Part shown: one piece after another, positions 8,568-17,378 of the stretch
Layout: each line of letters begins with the position of its first letter
Position numbering within the stretch: the stretch's first letter is position 1
Assembly: GCA_027485575.1 (NCBI GenBank)
Contig: JAIXQU010000156.1
Location: 1 to 41,827 of the forward strand
Direction of reading: 5' to 3'
DNA: 41,827 nt
From: Cytophagaceae bacterium
Lineage (GTDB): Bacteria; Bacteroidota; Bacteroidia; Cytophagales; Flexibacteraceae
The notes under the pieces: model-generated
Told to the model about the DNA's origin: nothing
Seen by the model: the letters and a program-made list of their open reading frames with translations, nothing else
Databases searched by the model: none
Translations under genes and position numbers: made by a program

Positions 8568-9023
8568 ATGAAAAAGAGCATTCTATCAGTATCCGGCTTA
8601 CTTTTCCTTTGTTTGGTTATGGCTTTAACCAGCTGTAAGAAATTTAATTTTGACAGACACCATGAAAAAGAAGTTACCATAATTTCCGAGGAGAGACAAA
8701 TCAAAACAAATGAGACTTTAAAATTTGAATTGCCGGAAAGCTTTAACAAGGGAACACCTGTTATTTCCACCCAGCCTTTGCACTTTTTAGTGAGCCTGTT
8801 GGAAAAGGACGAAACTACCGGCAAATGGGTTTATACCTATACCCCGAAAGAAGGATATGTAGGTGCTGAAAAAGTAGTCATTGATTCTGAAGAAGATCAT
8901 GAAGATGAAGATGACCATAAAAGAGGTTCCGGCCATGGAAAAGGTGGTTGCGGAAACCACGGGGACAAGGATGGCAACCGATTGGTGCTGGTGATTAACA
9001 CCCTTACTTCAGTTTCAGAATAG
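8568..9023 (+). CDS. Ig-like lipoprotein with His/Asp-rich insert, 151 aa
   Basis: Envelope lipoprotein: the signal ends in the lipobox ALTSC (Cys23) followed by KK. Residues about 35-107 resemble a single Ig- or cadherin-like domain, with the characteristic YTPKEGYVGAEKVVI strand-turn near its end (compare 'YTPxxGYxGxDxFxY' in bacterial cadherin-like repeats). Between this strand and the final strand NRLVLVINTL sits a loop of about 30 residues (108-137) made almost only of Asp, Glu, His, Gly and Lys, with one Cys (HEDEDDHKRGSGHGKGG). That composition suggests divalent-metal binding. No named family recognised; the domain assignment is by eye. Confidence 0.75.
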   Translation: MKKSILSVSGLLFLCLVMALTSCKKFNFDRHHEKEVTIISEERQIKTNETLKFELPESFNKGTPVISTQPLHFLVSLLEKDETTGKWVYTYTPKEGYVGAEKVVIDSEEDHEDEDDHKRGSGHGKGGCGNHGDKDGNRLVLVINTLTSVSE

Positions 9024-9043
9024 CCAACCTCTCTTTAAACATT

Positions 9044-9082
9044 AATAAAAAAGCCTGTCAAAACCTGACAGGCTTTTTTATT
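9044..9082 (+). terminator. Strong terminator after the Ig-like lipoprotein gene
   Basis: Perfect 17-bp stem (9044-9060 with 9066-9082), core AAGCCTGTCA / TGACAGGCTT, 5-nt loop AAACC, with T6 in the right arm. Confidence 0.9.
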
Positions 9083-9195
9083 GGACCTAATATCAGGAAA
9101 AGGAAAGTTATTGTTCATTATCATCTTCGGTAAAAAGTAAAAACTCCTTTTTTATTAAAAAAAATCTGTCATTTATTACTTATGTAAATCCGGGT

Positions 9196-9228
9196 TTTGG
9201 GTGGGACAATTGGCAAAGTTTTAGTTTG
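9196..9228 (+). promoter_or_regulatory. Candidate promoter of the 160-aa / protease pair
   Basis: TTTG (9196-9199), 21 nt, TTAGTTTG (9221-9228). The predicted transcript start near 9235 lies after the in-frame ATG at 9197, which supports the ATG at 9263 as the true start. Confidence 0.45.
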
Positions 9229-9262
9229 TTTCTTTCTTGCATTACTTAAAAAAAAACAAATT

Positions 9263-9745
9263 ATGGAAAATCATACGATAAGAAAACTTATCCTTAAAAA
9301 AGAAGGTCAACTCTTCCTCTTTTTTATAGGAATTGCTGCCTCATTTTTTTCTGCATTTACTTTTAAATTAAATTCAGACATTGAAAAAGAATTTGGAAAC
9401 AGCCTGACCTTTTCACGGCAAACTATTAACGAAATTTACAAACTGGATAAAGGAGAATCGTACACAGTTAACTGTATTGGTTCAAATCCAAAAGGCATTC
9501 AATTGACGGGCATAGTTTTCAGCCACATAAACAAAGGAGCAAAATCTGGTGCCATCCGTATGGATCTCAACTACCAGGAAGCAAAGTTCCGGATGCTACT
9601 TCTTCGAAAAGAATTGAATGGAGAATTGAAATACCAGATAAGCATAATCCAAACGGGTGGCGGAATAAACTTCAAGCTGAAATCTGAAGATAGGCTTTCA
9701 TTCATTTTGGAAAAAACAAAACTTGAAAACATCGTAACACAATAA
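9263..9745 (+). CDS. Hypothetical single-pass membrane protein, 160 aa
   Basis: Not recognised. The start was set at the ATG at 9263 because the promoter-like element lies between it and the in-frame ATG at 9197. One hydrophobic segment at about residues 16-36 (QLFLFFIGIAASFFSAFTF) is an uncleaved signal-anchor or signal peptide. The remainder (about 125 aa) is likely exported and beta-rich, with INEIYKLDKGESYTVNCIGSN and repeated hydrophobic strands. It lies 13 nt before the metalloprotease gene on the same strand and shares its promoter, so it may assist, inhibit or anchor the protease. That link rests only on position. Confidence 0.7.
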   Translation: MENHTIRKLILKKEGQLFLFFIGIAASFFSAFTFKLNSDIEKEFGNSLTFSRQTINEIYKLDKGESYTVNCIGSNPKGIQLTGIVFSHINKGAKSGAIRMDLNYQEAKFRMLLLRKELNGELKYQISIIQTGGGINFKLKSEDRLSFILEKTKLENIVTQ

Positions 9746-9758
9746 TCACGAATCCGCT

Positions 9759-12461
9759 ATGAAGAAGTTTTTTTCGCTCAATTTATACATCTGTTTGTTT
9801 TTAACCTGCTTTGCAAATTTCGCATTTGGACAGGTGCCAACCTTAAGCAGCCTTCCAGGAAGCAGCGCCGTTATTTACCTCGATTTTGATGGTCATTCCG
9901 ACAATTCAGGATGGTGGGACGACATTGGATTTGTGAGCCCCATTGTAACTGCAGCATCTACTTTAACCACAACCCAGATGACTGAGGTTTTTAACCGGGT
10001 GGCTGAAGATTACAGGCCTTTCAATGTCAATATCACCACAACTTTATCAGTTTATAATGCAGCGCTTACTGCCAACCGACAAAGAGTAGTAATTACCTCA
10101 AATTCTGAATTTTACACAAATTCTAACGGCGGAGCAGGAGGAGTAGCCTATTTGAATACTTTTGGAGGAGGTGAAATTGCTTGTTATGTTTTTCCGAATT
10201 TTCTTGGGAATTCGGCAAAAAATGTGGCCGAAGCCTGTTCGCATGAAGCGGGCCATACGCTTGGCCTAAACCATCACTCCCAATTTAATTCTTCATGTAA
10301 CTATGTCCAGCAATACCATCCGGGAAAAGGGACCGGGCAAACAAAATGGGCGCCAATTATGGGAAATAGCTACAGCTCCATTATTTCGCAATGGTATAAT
10401 GGTTCAACCAATGGAACCACTTGCTCCAGTTCAGTTCAAAACGATGTTGCAGTGATAACCACAAATAATGGCTTTACCTATAGGGCAGATGATTTTGGAA
10501 ATTCAATTGCAGCCGCCGCAACATTAAATTTTGTAGGAACCAACATTACCCAAAAAGGAATCATTACGACCCAGGGAGATGTAGATGCCTTTAAGATCGT
10601 AATTCCAACTGCTGGGGTCTATTCGCTTTTTGCTGCCCCGACATCTTTAAGTTCAACCACTTATTCAGGCGCCAATCTTGATGTAAGAATGTGGATTACG
10701 ACATCGGCTGGAATCATCATCTCTACCTCAAATGACACAACAAGGTTAGATGCAACTCTTCCTGCAGTTTCGCTTGCTGCGGGAACTTATTACATATTGA
10801 TTGATGGCGTTGGAGTTTCCAATTACCTTGATTTTGGAGGCATTGGACCCAATGACAATGGTTCTCTGGGAGAATACACATTGACCGTGAACCGATTGTG
10901 TACTCCCGTAGTTACATCCACAACAGCTGGTAGCCGATGTGGTTCAGGCACGGTAACTCTCAGTGCAACTGCCAGTTCAAATACCATAAATTGGTATGCC
11001 TCGTCTACATCCACCACAGTCCTTGGCACAGGAGTTTCCTTTACTACGCCATCCCTTAGCCAAACTACAACTTATTTTGTTGGAGTTACTGCCTCCGGAT
11101 GTGCTACTCCCAGCTCAAGGGTAGCAGTGGCCGCAAATATCAATTCGTTTCCAACTGTAAATGCAGGAAGTGACCGAAGTTTTGCCCAAAACGCAGGAGA
11201 TCAAACGCTTATCGGGACCCCTTCTGGTGGTATCTGGAGTGGTTTTGGTGTTAGTTCCGCCGGAGTATTTAATCCTAACAGACCTGCAGGCGTGTATTCA
11301 TTGACATACTGTGTCAGCAACAGCAATTGCACCAAATGTGATACCATGAATGCAACAGTAACGCCCCAACCCGGCCAGGCTGCTACACCTGTAATCACAC
11401 CTGCAACGGGTTCTTATCTTGGGGGCCAAACAGTCGTTATTTCTTGCGCCACTCCCGGAGCATCGATTTACTATACCACAAGTGGAAATACTCCGGTTAT
11501 AGGGGTTGGCCATACAAAATTATATGTCGGGTCTTTTTTCATATCTGCAACTACAACTGTTAAGGCAATAGCTGTTGCTTCAGGTCTTTCCAATTCAGGC
11601 CAGGCTACCAACATAATTTCTATAACGATTCCAGAAGTTGTGGCGACTCCGGTTATTACACCTGCTGCCGGTACTTACCTTGGGCCTCAGACGGTAACAA
11701 TTACCTGCGCAACTCCAGGTGCAACCATCCACTTTACAAGCACAGGAAACACCCCTGGAACCACATTAAATACAATTACAAAATTGTATACAGGTCCATT
11801 TACCATCACAGGAAATGTCACCATTAAAGCCATCGGATTAAAAACCGGAATGAGTGTATCTGCAACTGCAACCAATGTTTTCACAATTAATAGCCAGACT
11901 ACTACCGTAGCCACTCCGGTAATAACGCCTGCAACAGGAACTTACCTTGGTCCGCAAACGGTGAGTATCAGTTGCGCAACGGCTGGGTCTTCTATCTATT
12001 ATACAACTTCCGGCAACAATCCAGTAGTGGGAACAAGCTTTACCAGGCTATACACCGGGCCGTTTCTGGTTACTGGTTTTACAACTGTGAGGGCAATAGG
12101 AACGGCGACAGGTCAATTGAACTCTGCCGTTTCTACTTCATTCATTACGATTTCTGCCGGTGGGCCAGTTGCCAACAACCCAGCTGAAGATGCTGGTAGT
12201 GAGTTGGTCCAATTTGGAAATGCGGAAAGCATTTTTGCTTATCCAAATCCTTCTGAAGGCAGATTTAATATTCAATTTGAAAGCAGTGATTCCAGGGAAA
12301 TTACAGTTTTTAACAGCAAAGGAATATTGGTACAGAATCCTCAGATTTCCAGTGAAGGCAATGTAACAACCATAAATCTGGAAGGCCAGCCCCAAGGTTT
12401 ATTTCTCATTTATATCGTTAAGGGAAATAGGGTTGAAAATCTGAAGATTTTCAAAAAATAG
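9759..12461 (+). CDS. Secreted zinc metalloprotease (metzincin) with chitobiase-C-like repeats and T9SS tail
   Basis: Exported protein of 900 aa. After a signal peptide (cleavage near FGQ24) comes a protease domain, residues about 30-240. It contains the zinc motif HEAGHTLGLNHH (His162, Glu163, His166, His172) and a candidate Met-turn, APIMGNSY with Met201, which is the metzincin layout. Residues about 245-380 resemble a bacterial pre-peptidase C-terminal domain (GDVDAFKIVIP, LAAGTYYILIDGVG). An Ig-like domain with paired Cys follows (about 383-455), then a short beta domain. Three tandem repeats of about 87 aa follow (from residues 542, 628 and 717), each reading TPVITPA.GTYLGPQTV...YYTTSGN.P...LYTGPF, like the chitobiase/FN3-type C-terminal module. 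Residues about 826-900 (YPNPSEGRFNIQF) are a T9SS type A sorting domain. Substrate unknown; protein or glycoprotein breakdown is likely. Confidence 0.92.
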   Translation: MKKFFSLNLYICLFLTCFANFAFGQVPTLSSLPGSSAVIYLDFDGHSDNSGWWDDIGFVSPIVTAASTLTTTQMTEVFNRVAEDYRPFNVNITTTLSVYNAALTANRQRVVITSNSEFYTNSNGGAGGVAYLNTFGGGEIACYVFPNFLGNSAKNVAEACSHEAGHTLGLNHHSQFNSSCNYVQQYHPGKGTGQTKWAPIMGNSYSSIISQWYNGSTNGTTCSSSVQNDVAVITTNNGFTYRADDFGNSIAAAATLNFVGTNITQKGIITTQGDVDAFKIVIPTAGVYSLFAAPTSLSSTTYSGANLDVRMWITTSAGIIISTSNDTTRLDATLPAVSLAAGTYYILIDGVGVSNYLDFGGIGPNDNGSLGEYTLTVNRLCTPVVTSTTAGSRCGSGTVTLSATASSNTINWYASSTSTTVLGTGVSFTTPSLSQTTTYFVGVTASGCATPSSRVAVAANINSFPTVNAGSDRSFAQNAGDQTLIGTPSGGIWSGFGVSSAGVFNPNRPAGVYSLTYCVSNSNCTKCDTMNATVTPQPGQAATPVITPATGSYLGGQTVVISCATPGASIYYTTSGNTPVIGVGHTKLYVGSFFISATTTVKAIAVASGLSNSGQATNIISITIPEVVATPVITPAAGTYLGPQTVTITCATPGATIHFTSTGNTPGTTLNTITKLYTGPFTITGNVTIKAIGLKTGMSVSATATNVFTINSQTTTVATPVITPATGTYLGPQTVSISCATAGSSIYYTTSGNNPVVGTSFTRLYTGPFLVTGFTTVRAIGTATGQLNSAVSTSFITISAGGPVANNPAEDAGSELVQFGNAESIFAYPNPSEGRFNIQFESSDSREITVFNSKGILVQNPQISSEGNVTTINLEGQPQGLFLIYIVKGNRVENLKIFKK
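11382..12170 (+). repeat. Three in-frame repeats (about 260 bp each) inside the metalloprotease gene
   Basis: Units start at about 11382, 11640 and 11907. Each encodes ATPVITPA.GxYLG near its start and LY.G.F near its middle. Units 2 and 3 are closest (both YLGPQTV and LYTGPF). They encode a modular stalk or carbohydrate-binding region. Confidence 0.85.
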
Positions 12462-12867
12462 ATTTCACTGTAGAAAACGATTAATTAAAAAAGCCCTTGC
12501 ATCTGTTTGCAGGGGCTTTTTCTTTGGATCAAACCCCGAATTGCAGTAAGGAAATGCCTGTCTGCCAAAAGACAGGTATTAAGAGTCTAAACTGCTTCAA
12601 ATCAGAAACTTCGTTCCCTTTTTTTCTGTATCCGACGCAGCTATGAATTTCAAAAAAAAGGGATAATTTATTGGCAGCTTGCCCTGTGCAACTTTGTTGT
12701 CGGGCTTGGACTATCATTGCGAAGTCCTGCCGGGTTTAACGTTGGTGAGTATTTTTTTTCGAATTGGTACAAAATCAATCTCCAATCCAGAAGTTTGCCT
12801 CAAAAATTTTAGAAACTAAAAGCTAAAAGAGGTAGTTACTTGCGTTTGTAAAAAACAAAGAGCATTT
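12462..12867. other. Intergenic region, no gene seen
   Basis: After the protease terminator there is a CCTGTCT...AGACAGG hairpin (12557-12576) containing the inverted copy of the 14-nt sequence at 3561. A 62-codon minus-strand frame (12529-12717) has no protein-like features. A weak -7-like TGCGTTTG lies at 12841-12848 before the ABC gene. Confidence 0.5.
12487..12523 (+). terminator. Terminator of the metalloprotease gene
   Basis: AAAAAAGCCCTTGCA pairs with TGCAGGGGCTTTTT with one G-T pair; loop of 6 nt; T-run follows. It lies 25 nt past the stop. Confidence 0.85.
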
Positions 12868-13500
12868 ATGCTTCAAATTACTGATTTCAAAAAATCATAC
12901 CATGGAATTCCGGCATTAGAAATTCCATATCTACTGATTCCCAAAGGAATTCATTGGATAAAAGGAAGCAACGGAGCCGGAAAAACCACACTATTCAGAT
13001 CCATAGCAGGTATGATTCCTTTTAAAGGACAAATACTTCTTGAAGATACCTTTGAGGTAAATAAAAATCCTGTTGAATACAGGCTTAGAGTCAATTATGG
13101 CGAGGCCGAACCCAATTATCCGGAATTCCTGACCGCACTTGACCTGATTCAATTTGTTGGCAAAGCAAAAAAAGCTTCTGAAAAACAGATGTTTGACCTT
13201 ATTGAACAGCTGGAAATCGGGTCTTATGTAAACAATCAGTTGGGCACCTTTTCCAGCGGAATGTTGAAAAAAACCTCCCTGGTTCTTTCCTTTTTAGGAA
13301 ATCCTTCGTTAATCCTTCTGGATGAACCATTAATAACGATTGACCAAAAAGCCATAGAAAACATGTTCAGGCTGGTCCAAACTTATCAAAAACAAGGAGT
13401 TTCATTCCTGCTGTCCTCCCATCAGGAATTCAAGGTGGATGAATTTACGATTTCAAATACTTATTGGATTGAAAACAGAACGGTTGTCCTAAAAAATTAA
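12868..13500 (+). CDS. ABC transporter ATP-binding protein
   Basis: ATPase subunit of 210 aa, a short single-domain ABC protein. Walker A is GSNGAGKTT (33-41), the signature motif is the slightly altered SSGMLKK (129-135; LSGGQ in most), Walker B is LILLDEP (148-154) and the switch histidine is His185 in LLSSHQ. A Q-loop-like region lies around residues 78-90 (GEAEPNYPEF). The next gene begins 7 nt after its stop and encodes a polytopic membrane protein, so the two should form an ABC-2-like transporter. Substrate cannot be read from sequence; such two-gene ABC-2 units often export small molecules or act in antibiotic or bacteriocin tolerance. Confidence 0.92.
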   Translation: MLQITDFKKSYHGIPALEIPYLLIPKGIHWIKGSNGAGKTTLFRSIAGMIPFKGQILLEDTFEVNKNPVEYRLRVNYGEAEPNYPEFLTALDLIQFVGKAKKASEKQMFDLIEQLEIGSYVNNQLGTFSSGMLKKTSLVLSFLGNPSLILLDEPLITIDQKAIENMFRLVQTYQKQGVSFLLSSHQEFKVDEFTISNTYWIENRTVVLKN

Positions 13501-13507
13501 TCTTAAA

Positions 13508-14617
13508 ATGACTTCAATTCTGTTCAAGGTTTTGGTAAGCGCTTATTACAGGCAAAACGCTGGCTTTTTCCTTTTCCTTTTTATTGTCGCCTTTGGATTG
13601 TTTACTGGTACTCAGCACGTTCAGCTGGGCAGATATGCGGTGCATTTTTTTCCGTATCTGGCTATGATTTATGGGACACTTTGGGTCCTTTATACTTTAA
13701 AAGTATGGATATTTATTTTCAAATCCTTTGCCAATTCTAAAAATGAATTTCTGTATTTAATTCGGCTCTACAGCATTTGGGACCAGGTTAAAAGTCTGGC
13801 TTTGGTTCAGTTTTCTTTGCTTCAACCCATAATCGCTTATGGTGTGTTTTTGGTTTATCTTGGCATAGAAGAGTTGGCATGGATGTCTGTGTTGGGGATT
13901 TTTTTCATTTTCGCCTTTCTCATCTGTGCACCTGTTTTATTGTATTTGAGACTACTGAAATCCCCAAATTCCGGACAGAATTTACCTGGCTTAATCACTC
14001 TTTTGCCAATTAAACTCAGAATTACTTATCCATTATTCTTTAGTTTCCAACTCCTTCAACATCAGAAAACACTTTTATTTCTAACAAAAATCCTGACGTG
14101 TTTTTTAATAACCGGAGTTTGTCTTTTATACAAAACTGACCAATATGACGAAAGATTGATTTCCATAGGTTTGTTGCTTGCTGGCATCAGTTTAAACTTC
14201 ATGACCAACCAATATCATAGTTTTGAACAAAGCAAGTTGTTGCTAATCAGAAATCTACCATTTTCAAGCACAAAAAGGTTTGGTTTATATGCCTTGGCTT
14301 ATGGTTTGCTGCTGATACCGGAATACCTATTTTTAGTTCGGTATCTCCCTAAAGAACTGGGCTATGAAATCGCTTTCCAGGGTGCTATTTATCTGGTCTC
14401 ATTCGTCGTGCTGTTCCACATGTATCTGTATTTCAATCCCTCCAATCCGGAGAAATCTGGAAAAGTCTTATTCGCTACTTTTTTCTTCAATCTTGTTTTG
14501 ATCATGTTCAAAATTCCAGTCTGGATTTTGAGCATAACTATGTTGTCAATTGCCGTTTTGCTTTTCAGGAAATATTATGAAAAAGTAGAGTATGAAAATG
14601 AATTCTTTGTCAATTAA
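13508..14617 (+). CDS. ABC-type permease, polytopic membrane protein
   Basis: Very hydrophobic 369-aa protein with about nine to ten predicted membrane segments (for example FFLFLFIVAFGLFTG, FFIFAFLICAPVLLYLRLL, ILTCFLITGVCLLY, ILSITMLSIAVLLF). There is no soluble domain. It is assigned as the permease partner of the ATPase gene 7 nt upstream on the basis of position and topology rather than a recognised family motif. The polar segment between the first and second halves (TKILTC, KTDQYDERLIS) is short. It ends 182 nt before the convergent HNH gene; no clear terminator is seen between them. Confidence 0.8.
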   Translation: MTSILFKVLVSAYYRQNAGFFLFLFIVAFGLFTGTQHVQLGRYAVHFFPYLAMIYGTLWVLYTLKVWIFIFKSFANSKNEFLYLIRLYSIWDQVKSLALVQFSLLQPIIAYGVFLVYLGIEELAWMSVLGIFFIFAFLICAPVLLYLRLLKSPNSGQNLPGLITLLPIKLRITYPLFFSFQLLQHQKTLLFLTKILTCFLITGVCLLYKTDQYDERLISIGLLLAGISLNFMTNQYHSFEQSKLLLIRNLPFSSTKRFGLYALAYGLLLIPEYLFLVRYLPKELGYEIAFQGAIYLVSFVVLFHMYLYFNPSNPEKSGKVLFATFFFNLVLIMFKIPVWILSITMLSIAVLLFRKYYEKVEYENEFFVN

Positions 14618-14799
14618 CCAACGATGGTAAATCCACTGAAATTGCCTTATGTGAGGCATAGAACAGCTCTCATTGGCATTATTTGGTTGAATTGATGTAA
14701 TAACCTTTTTTGGGAATTGGTTTTTAACAATACATGAATAAATGGGGATAATCTATTGGTCGAATTGGATACAATCTATATCGGTAAACGATACAAAAA

Positions 14800-15312
14800 T
14801 CAGGCTTGCTTTTGCCCGAGGTATAACAACCAATCTTCGCTGATTCTTTCGCTAAAATCACGAAGAAACATCACGAAAGAGGGTTTATAAGGTTTTGAGA
14901 TGAGGATCATTCCAGCCTCATCCGGAGTAAAATCTCCTTTTTTTCCATTACAGGATTTGCATGCGGTCACTAGGTTGTCCCATGAAGTTTTTCCACCCCG
15001 GCTCTTGGGTTGAACATGATCTAAGGTGAGGTCTTTGACTGATGTACAATACTGACATCTGTTGCTATCTCTTTTAAAAACATTTTGCCGGTTAAGCACT
15101 ACCCCACCCTGCCGAAAAGGCTTATTAACATATCTATTAAGCCTGATAATAGATGGCATTGGAAATGAACGTGTTATAGACCGAAGCTTTACCCGACCGT
15201 CTTCGGCAACCAATTCGGCCTTGTTCATATAAACCAGAAGAAATGCTTTAGTAGCACTGCATATTGTAAATGCAGTGTAATCCTGATTAAGCACTAAAAC
15301 TTTTCTGGCCAT
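14800..15312 (-). CDS. HNH endonuclease family protein
   Basis: A 170-aa protein with a complete zinc-stabilised HNH motif in its second half: CQYC (Cys86, Cys89), LTLDHVQPKSRGG (Asp98, His99), WDNLVTACKSCN (Asn113, Cys118, Cys121, Asn122). The N-terminal half (MARKVLVLNQDYTAF, ITRSFPMPSIIRL) is the part conserved with housekeeping HNH proteins found across Bacteroidota, cyanobacteria and others, so it is probably not an intron or intein homing enzyme. Its job in the cell is not established to my knowledge; nucleic-acid cutting or repair is inferred. It has its own promoter with a very short leader and stands alone. Confidence 0.9.
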   Translation of the reverse strand: MARKVLVLNQDYTAFTICSATKAFLLVYMNKAELVAEDGRVKLRSITRSFPMPSIIRLNRYVNKPFRQGGVVLNRQNVFKRDSNRCQYCTSVKDLTLDHVQPKSRGGKTSWDNLVTACKSCNGKKGDFTPDEAGMILISKPYKPSFVMFLRDFSERISEDWLLYLGQKQA

Positions 15313-15322
15313 AATTTTGCCC

Positions 15323-15354
15323 CGAAGTTAGCTGCCAAATTTTATTTTACCAAA
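15323..15354 (-). promoter_or_regulatory. Promoter of the HNH gene
   Basis: On the minus strand TTTG (15351-15354), 20 nt, TAACTTCG (15323-15330), one mismatch from TAnnTTTG. The ATG is 10 nt further on, giving a leader of only a few bases. Confidence 0.55.
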
Positions 15355-15672
15355 ACAATCTGAGACCAAAACAAACATTGCCAAAACAAAAACCACCATA
15401 TTATCTATGGATCAACTTCAGATTATGGAATTGTGAAATTTTAAAAACATCTTTTTTAAAATCCGCTTTGTTCACAAATGCTTTTACATAAATCAAAGCG
15501 CCCTTTGTTTCATTTTATGATAGACCGAAATCAAACTCAGATTAAGCAATAAGATTTAAATGATCGATTTTATGTGCTTTACAACCTCATCTAAATCCGC
15601 TCCAATGTAGAGGACTCACATCTTTGTATTTCGGGATTTGGGTTAAATTGAGAGGAATAAAGAGGAACAAAT

Positions 15673-15720
15673 CAAAAAAAAACCAACGGTCCAGAACTTT
15701 GAAAAGTAATGGACCGCTGG
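15673..15720 (-). terminator. Terminator of the glutamate dehydrogenase gene
   Basis: CCAaCGGTCCA (15683-15693) pairs with TGGACCGcTGG (15710-15720); on the minus strand a run of nine T follows. About 45 nt past the stop codon. Confidence 0.8.
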
Positions 15721-15764
15721 AATTGAAAATCAAAAAATTAAAACTAAGTATTGAGTTCCCCCTA

Positions 15765-17180
15765 TTAAGGAAAAATACCTAATTCCATATAGCTAATGGC
15801 TACTTTGTTAATGGCATTCACATATGCTGCCGTTCTCATGTCAGGAATGGTTGGATTTTTTTTCCAAATTTCCATTATTTCTCTGGTTGCTGAAATCATA
15901 GTTTCTTCCAAACCACTGTGCACCAGATCTATTTCATCAGCACCCCGCATTATGGCCAATCTCTCTTCAGCAGAAACCGTTTTTCCGGTGAGCTCTTCAA
16001 TTTGGGCAAGGATGTGCATATTTTTATTTTCTCTGAATCTTTTTTCCATTCGACCATACCTCACGTGGCTTAAATTCTTTAACCATTCAAAATAGCTAAC
16101 TGTAACGCCACCTGCATTGAGATACATATCCGGAACAATCAAAGCCCCTTTTGATGTCAAAATCTCATCAGCATCCGGAGTCAGGGGACCATTTGCAGCT
16201 TCTGCAATTATTTTTGCCTTAACCTTTGGGGCATTGTCCTTATTAATTACATTCTCTAAAGCTGCAGGAACCAGGATGTCACATTCAAGCTCAAGTGCAT
16301 CTGAATTTTTGGCAAGATGGGTCGCACCTGGAAAATTAAGAATTGAACCTGTAGCCTTTCTATGTTGAAAAAGCGCCTCTTCATTTATTCCTTCTGAATT
16401 ATAAATGGCTCCTTCGAACTCGGCGATGCAAACAACCTTTGCACCCCCTTGTCTGAAAAACCTGGCACTATGGTAGCCAACATTACCAAGACCCTGAACG
16501 ACAACAGTTTTACCAACAAGACCGGTAGAAAGCCCTAGTTTTTCCATAATTTCAGGCATGCTACAAATTTCCCTGATGCCATAAAACACACCAAGACCAG
16601 TCGCTTCCTTTCTTCCATGAACTCCACCCTGAGAAATTGGCTTACCGGTTACGCAACCTGCAGCATCAATTTCACCTGGCTTTAAAGACGCATAAGTATC
16701 TACTATCCAAGCCATTTCTCTTTCTCCGGTTCCATAGTCAGGGGCAGGAACATCAATTCCAGGTCCGATAAAGTTTTTCTTCACCAATTCAGAGGTATAT
16801 CTCCTGGTGATCTTTTCCAATTCGTAGGTTGAGTACTTTTTGGGGTCAATTTTTATCCCTCCTTTTCCTCCGCCAAAAGGAACATTAACAATGGCACATT
16901 TATAGGTCATCAAAGAGGCAAGAGCCATCACTTCATCCTGATTTACTTCATCGCTAAACCGGATACCTCCTTTGCATGGTGCTTTGTGCTGGCTGTGCTG
17001 AACCCTGTAGGCTTCTATCACTTCAATTCTGCCATCGTCCATTTTTACAGGAAATCGCATGGCATATATGCTGTTACAAGCTTTAATCTGTTCTAAAAGT
17101 CCTTTCTCCCATTTGGTAAATTGGGCGGCCTTGTCAAAGCTTCTTTCGACGCTTTGAAAAAAACTATAAGTATGGGGCAT
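15765..17180 (-). CDS. Glu/Leu/Phe/Val-type dehydrogenase, probably glutamate dehydrogenase
   Basis: Oxidative deamination of glutamate to 2-oxoglutarate and ammonia (or the reverse), linking amino-acid and central carbon metabolism. The 471-aa chain has the family signatures: HKAPCKGGIRFS with the substrate-binding Lys, MTYKCAIVNVPFGGGKGGI with the catalytic Lys region, GPGIDVPAPDYGTGEREMAWI, and a Rossmann motif VVVQGLGNVGYHSARFF. Also EAANGPLTPDADEIL and DMYLNAGGVTVSYFEW. The length is longer than the 410-450 of common bacterial forms and closer to the eukaryote-like class. The acidic residue after the Rossmann glycines (CIAEFEGAI) favours NAD over NADP, which is inference. It is monocistronic with its own terminator. 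Confidence 0.93.
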   Translation of the reverse strand: MPHTYSFFQSVERSFDKAAQFTKWEKGLLEQIKACNSIYAMRFPVKMDDGRIEVIEAYRVQHSQHKAPCKGGIRFSDEVNQDEVMALASLMTYKCAIVNVPFGGGKGGIKIDPKKYSTYELEKITRRYTSELVKKNFIGPGIDVPAPDYGTGEREMAWIVDTYASLKPGEIDAAGCVTGKPISQGGVHGRKEATGLGVFYGIREICSMPEIMEKLGLSTGLVGKTVVVQGLGNVGYHSARFFRQGGAKVVCIAEFEGAIYNSEGINEEALFQHRKATGSILNFPGATHLAKNSDALELECDILVPAALENVINKDNAPKVKAKIIAEAANGPLTPDADEILTSKGALIVPDMYLNAGGVTVSYFEWLKNLSHVRYGRMEKRFRENKNMHILAQIEELTGKTVSAEERLAIMRGADEIDLVHSGLEETMISATREIMEIWKKNPTIPDMRTAAYVNAINKVAISYMELGIFP

Positions 17181-17378
17181 TTTTTGTTATTTGTTATCAA
17201 TTTGGTGTGTAAAGAATAAAAGCAGGGAAATCTATCCCAACTCTTATTTCAAGGGCAATACTAAGTTTTTGACTTGATTCGGCAAATTAAAAAATGAGTA
17301 AAAGCCAAATAAATAACCCTACTTTTTAAATAGATTATGGTTATTTTTCTCAGGATAAATTGAACAATCTCTTCATTT

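Larger units (their letters stand above)
15313..15764. other. Intergenic region, no gene seen
   Basis: Between the divergently oriented HNH promoter and the 3' end of the glutamate dehydrogenase gene. Apart from the HNH promoter and the dehydrogenase terminator I see nothing; stop codons are frequent in all frames. Confidence 0.5.

Noticed and set aside
9197-9262. Longer N-terminus for the 160-aa protein
   Set aside because: The promoter-like TTAGTTTG lies inside this stretch; the ATG at 9263 has the usual A-rich leader.
12529-12717. 62-codon minus-strand ORF
   Set aside because: Overlaps a hairpin repeat, no promoter, no protein-like pattern.
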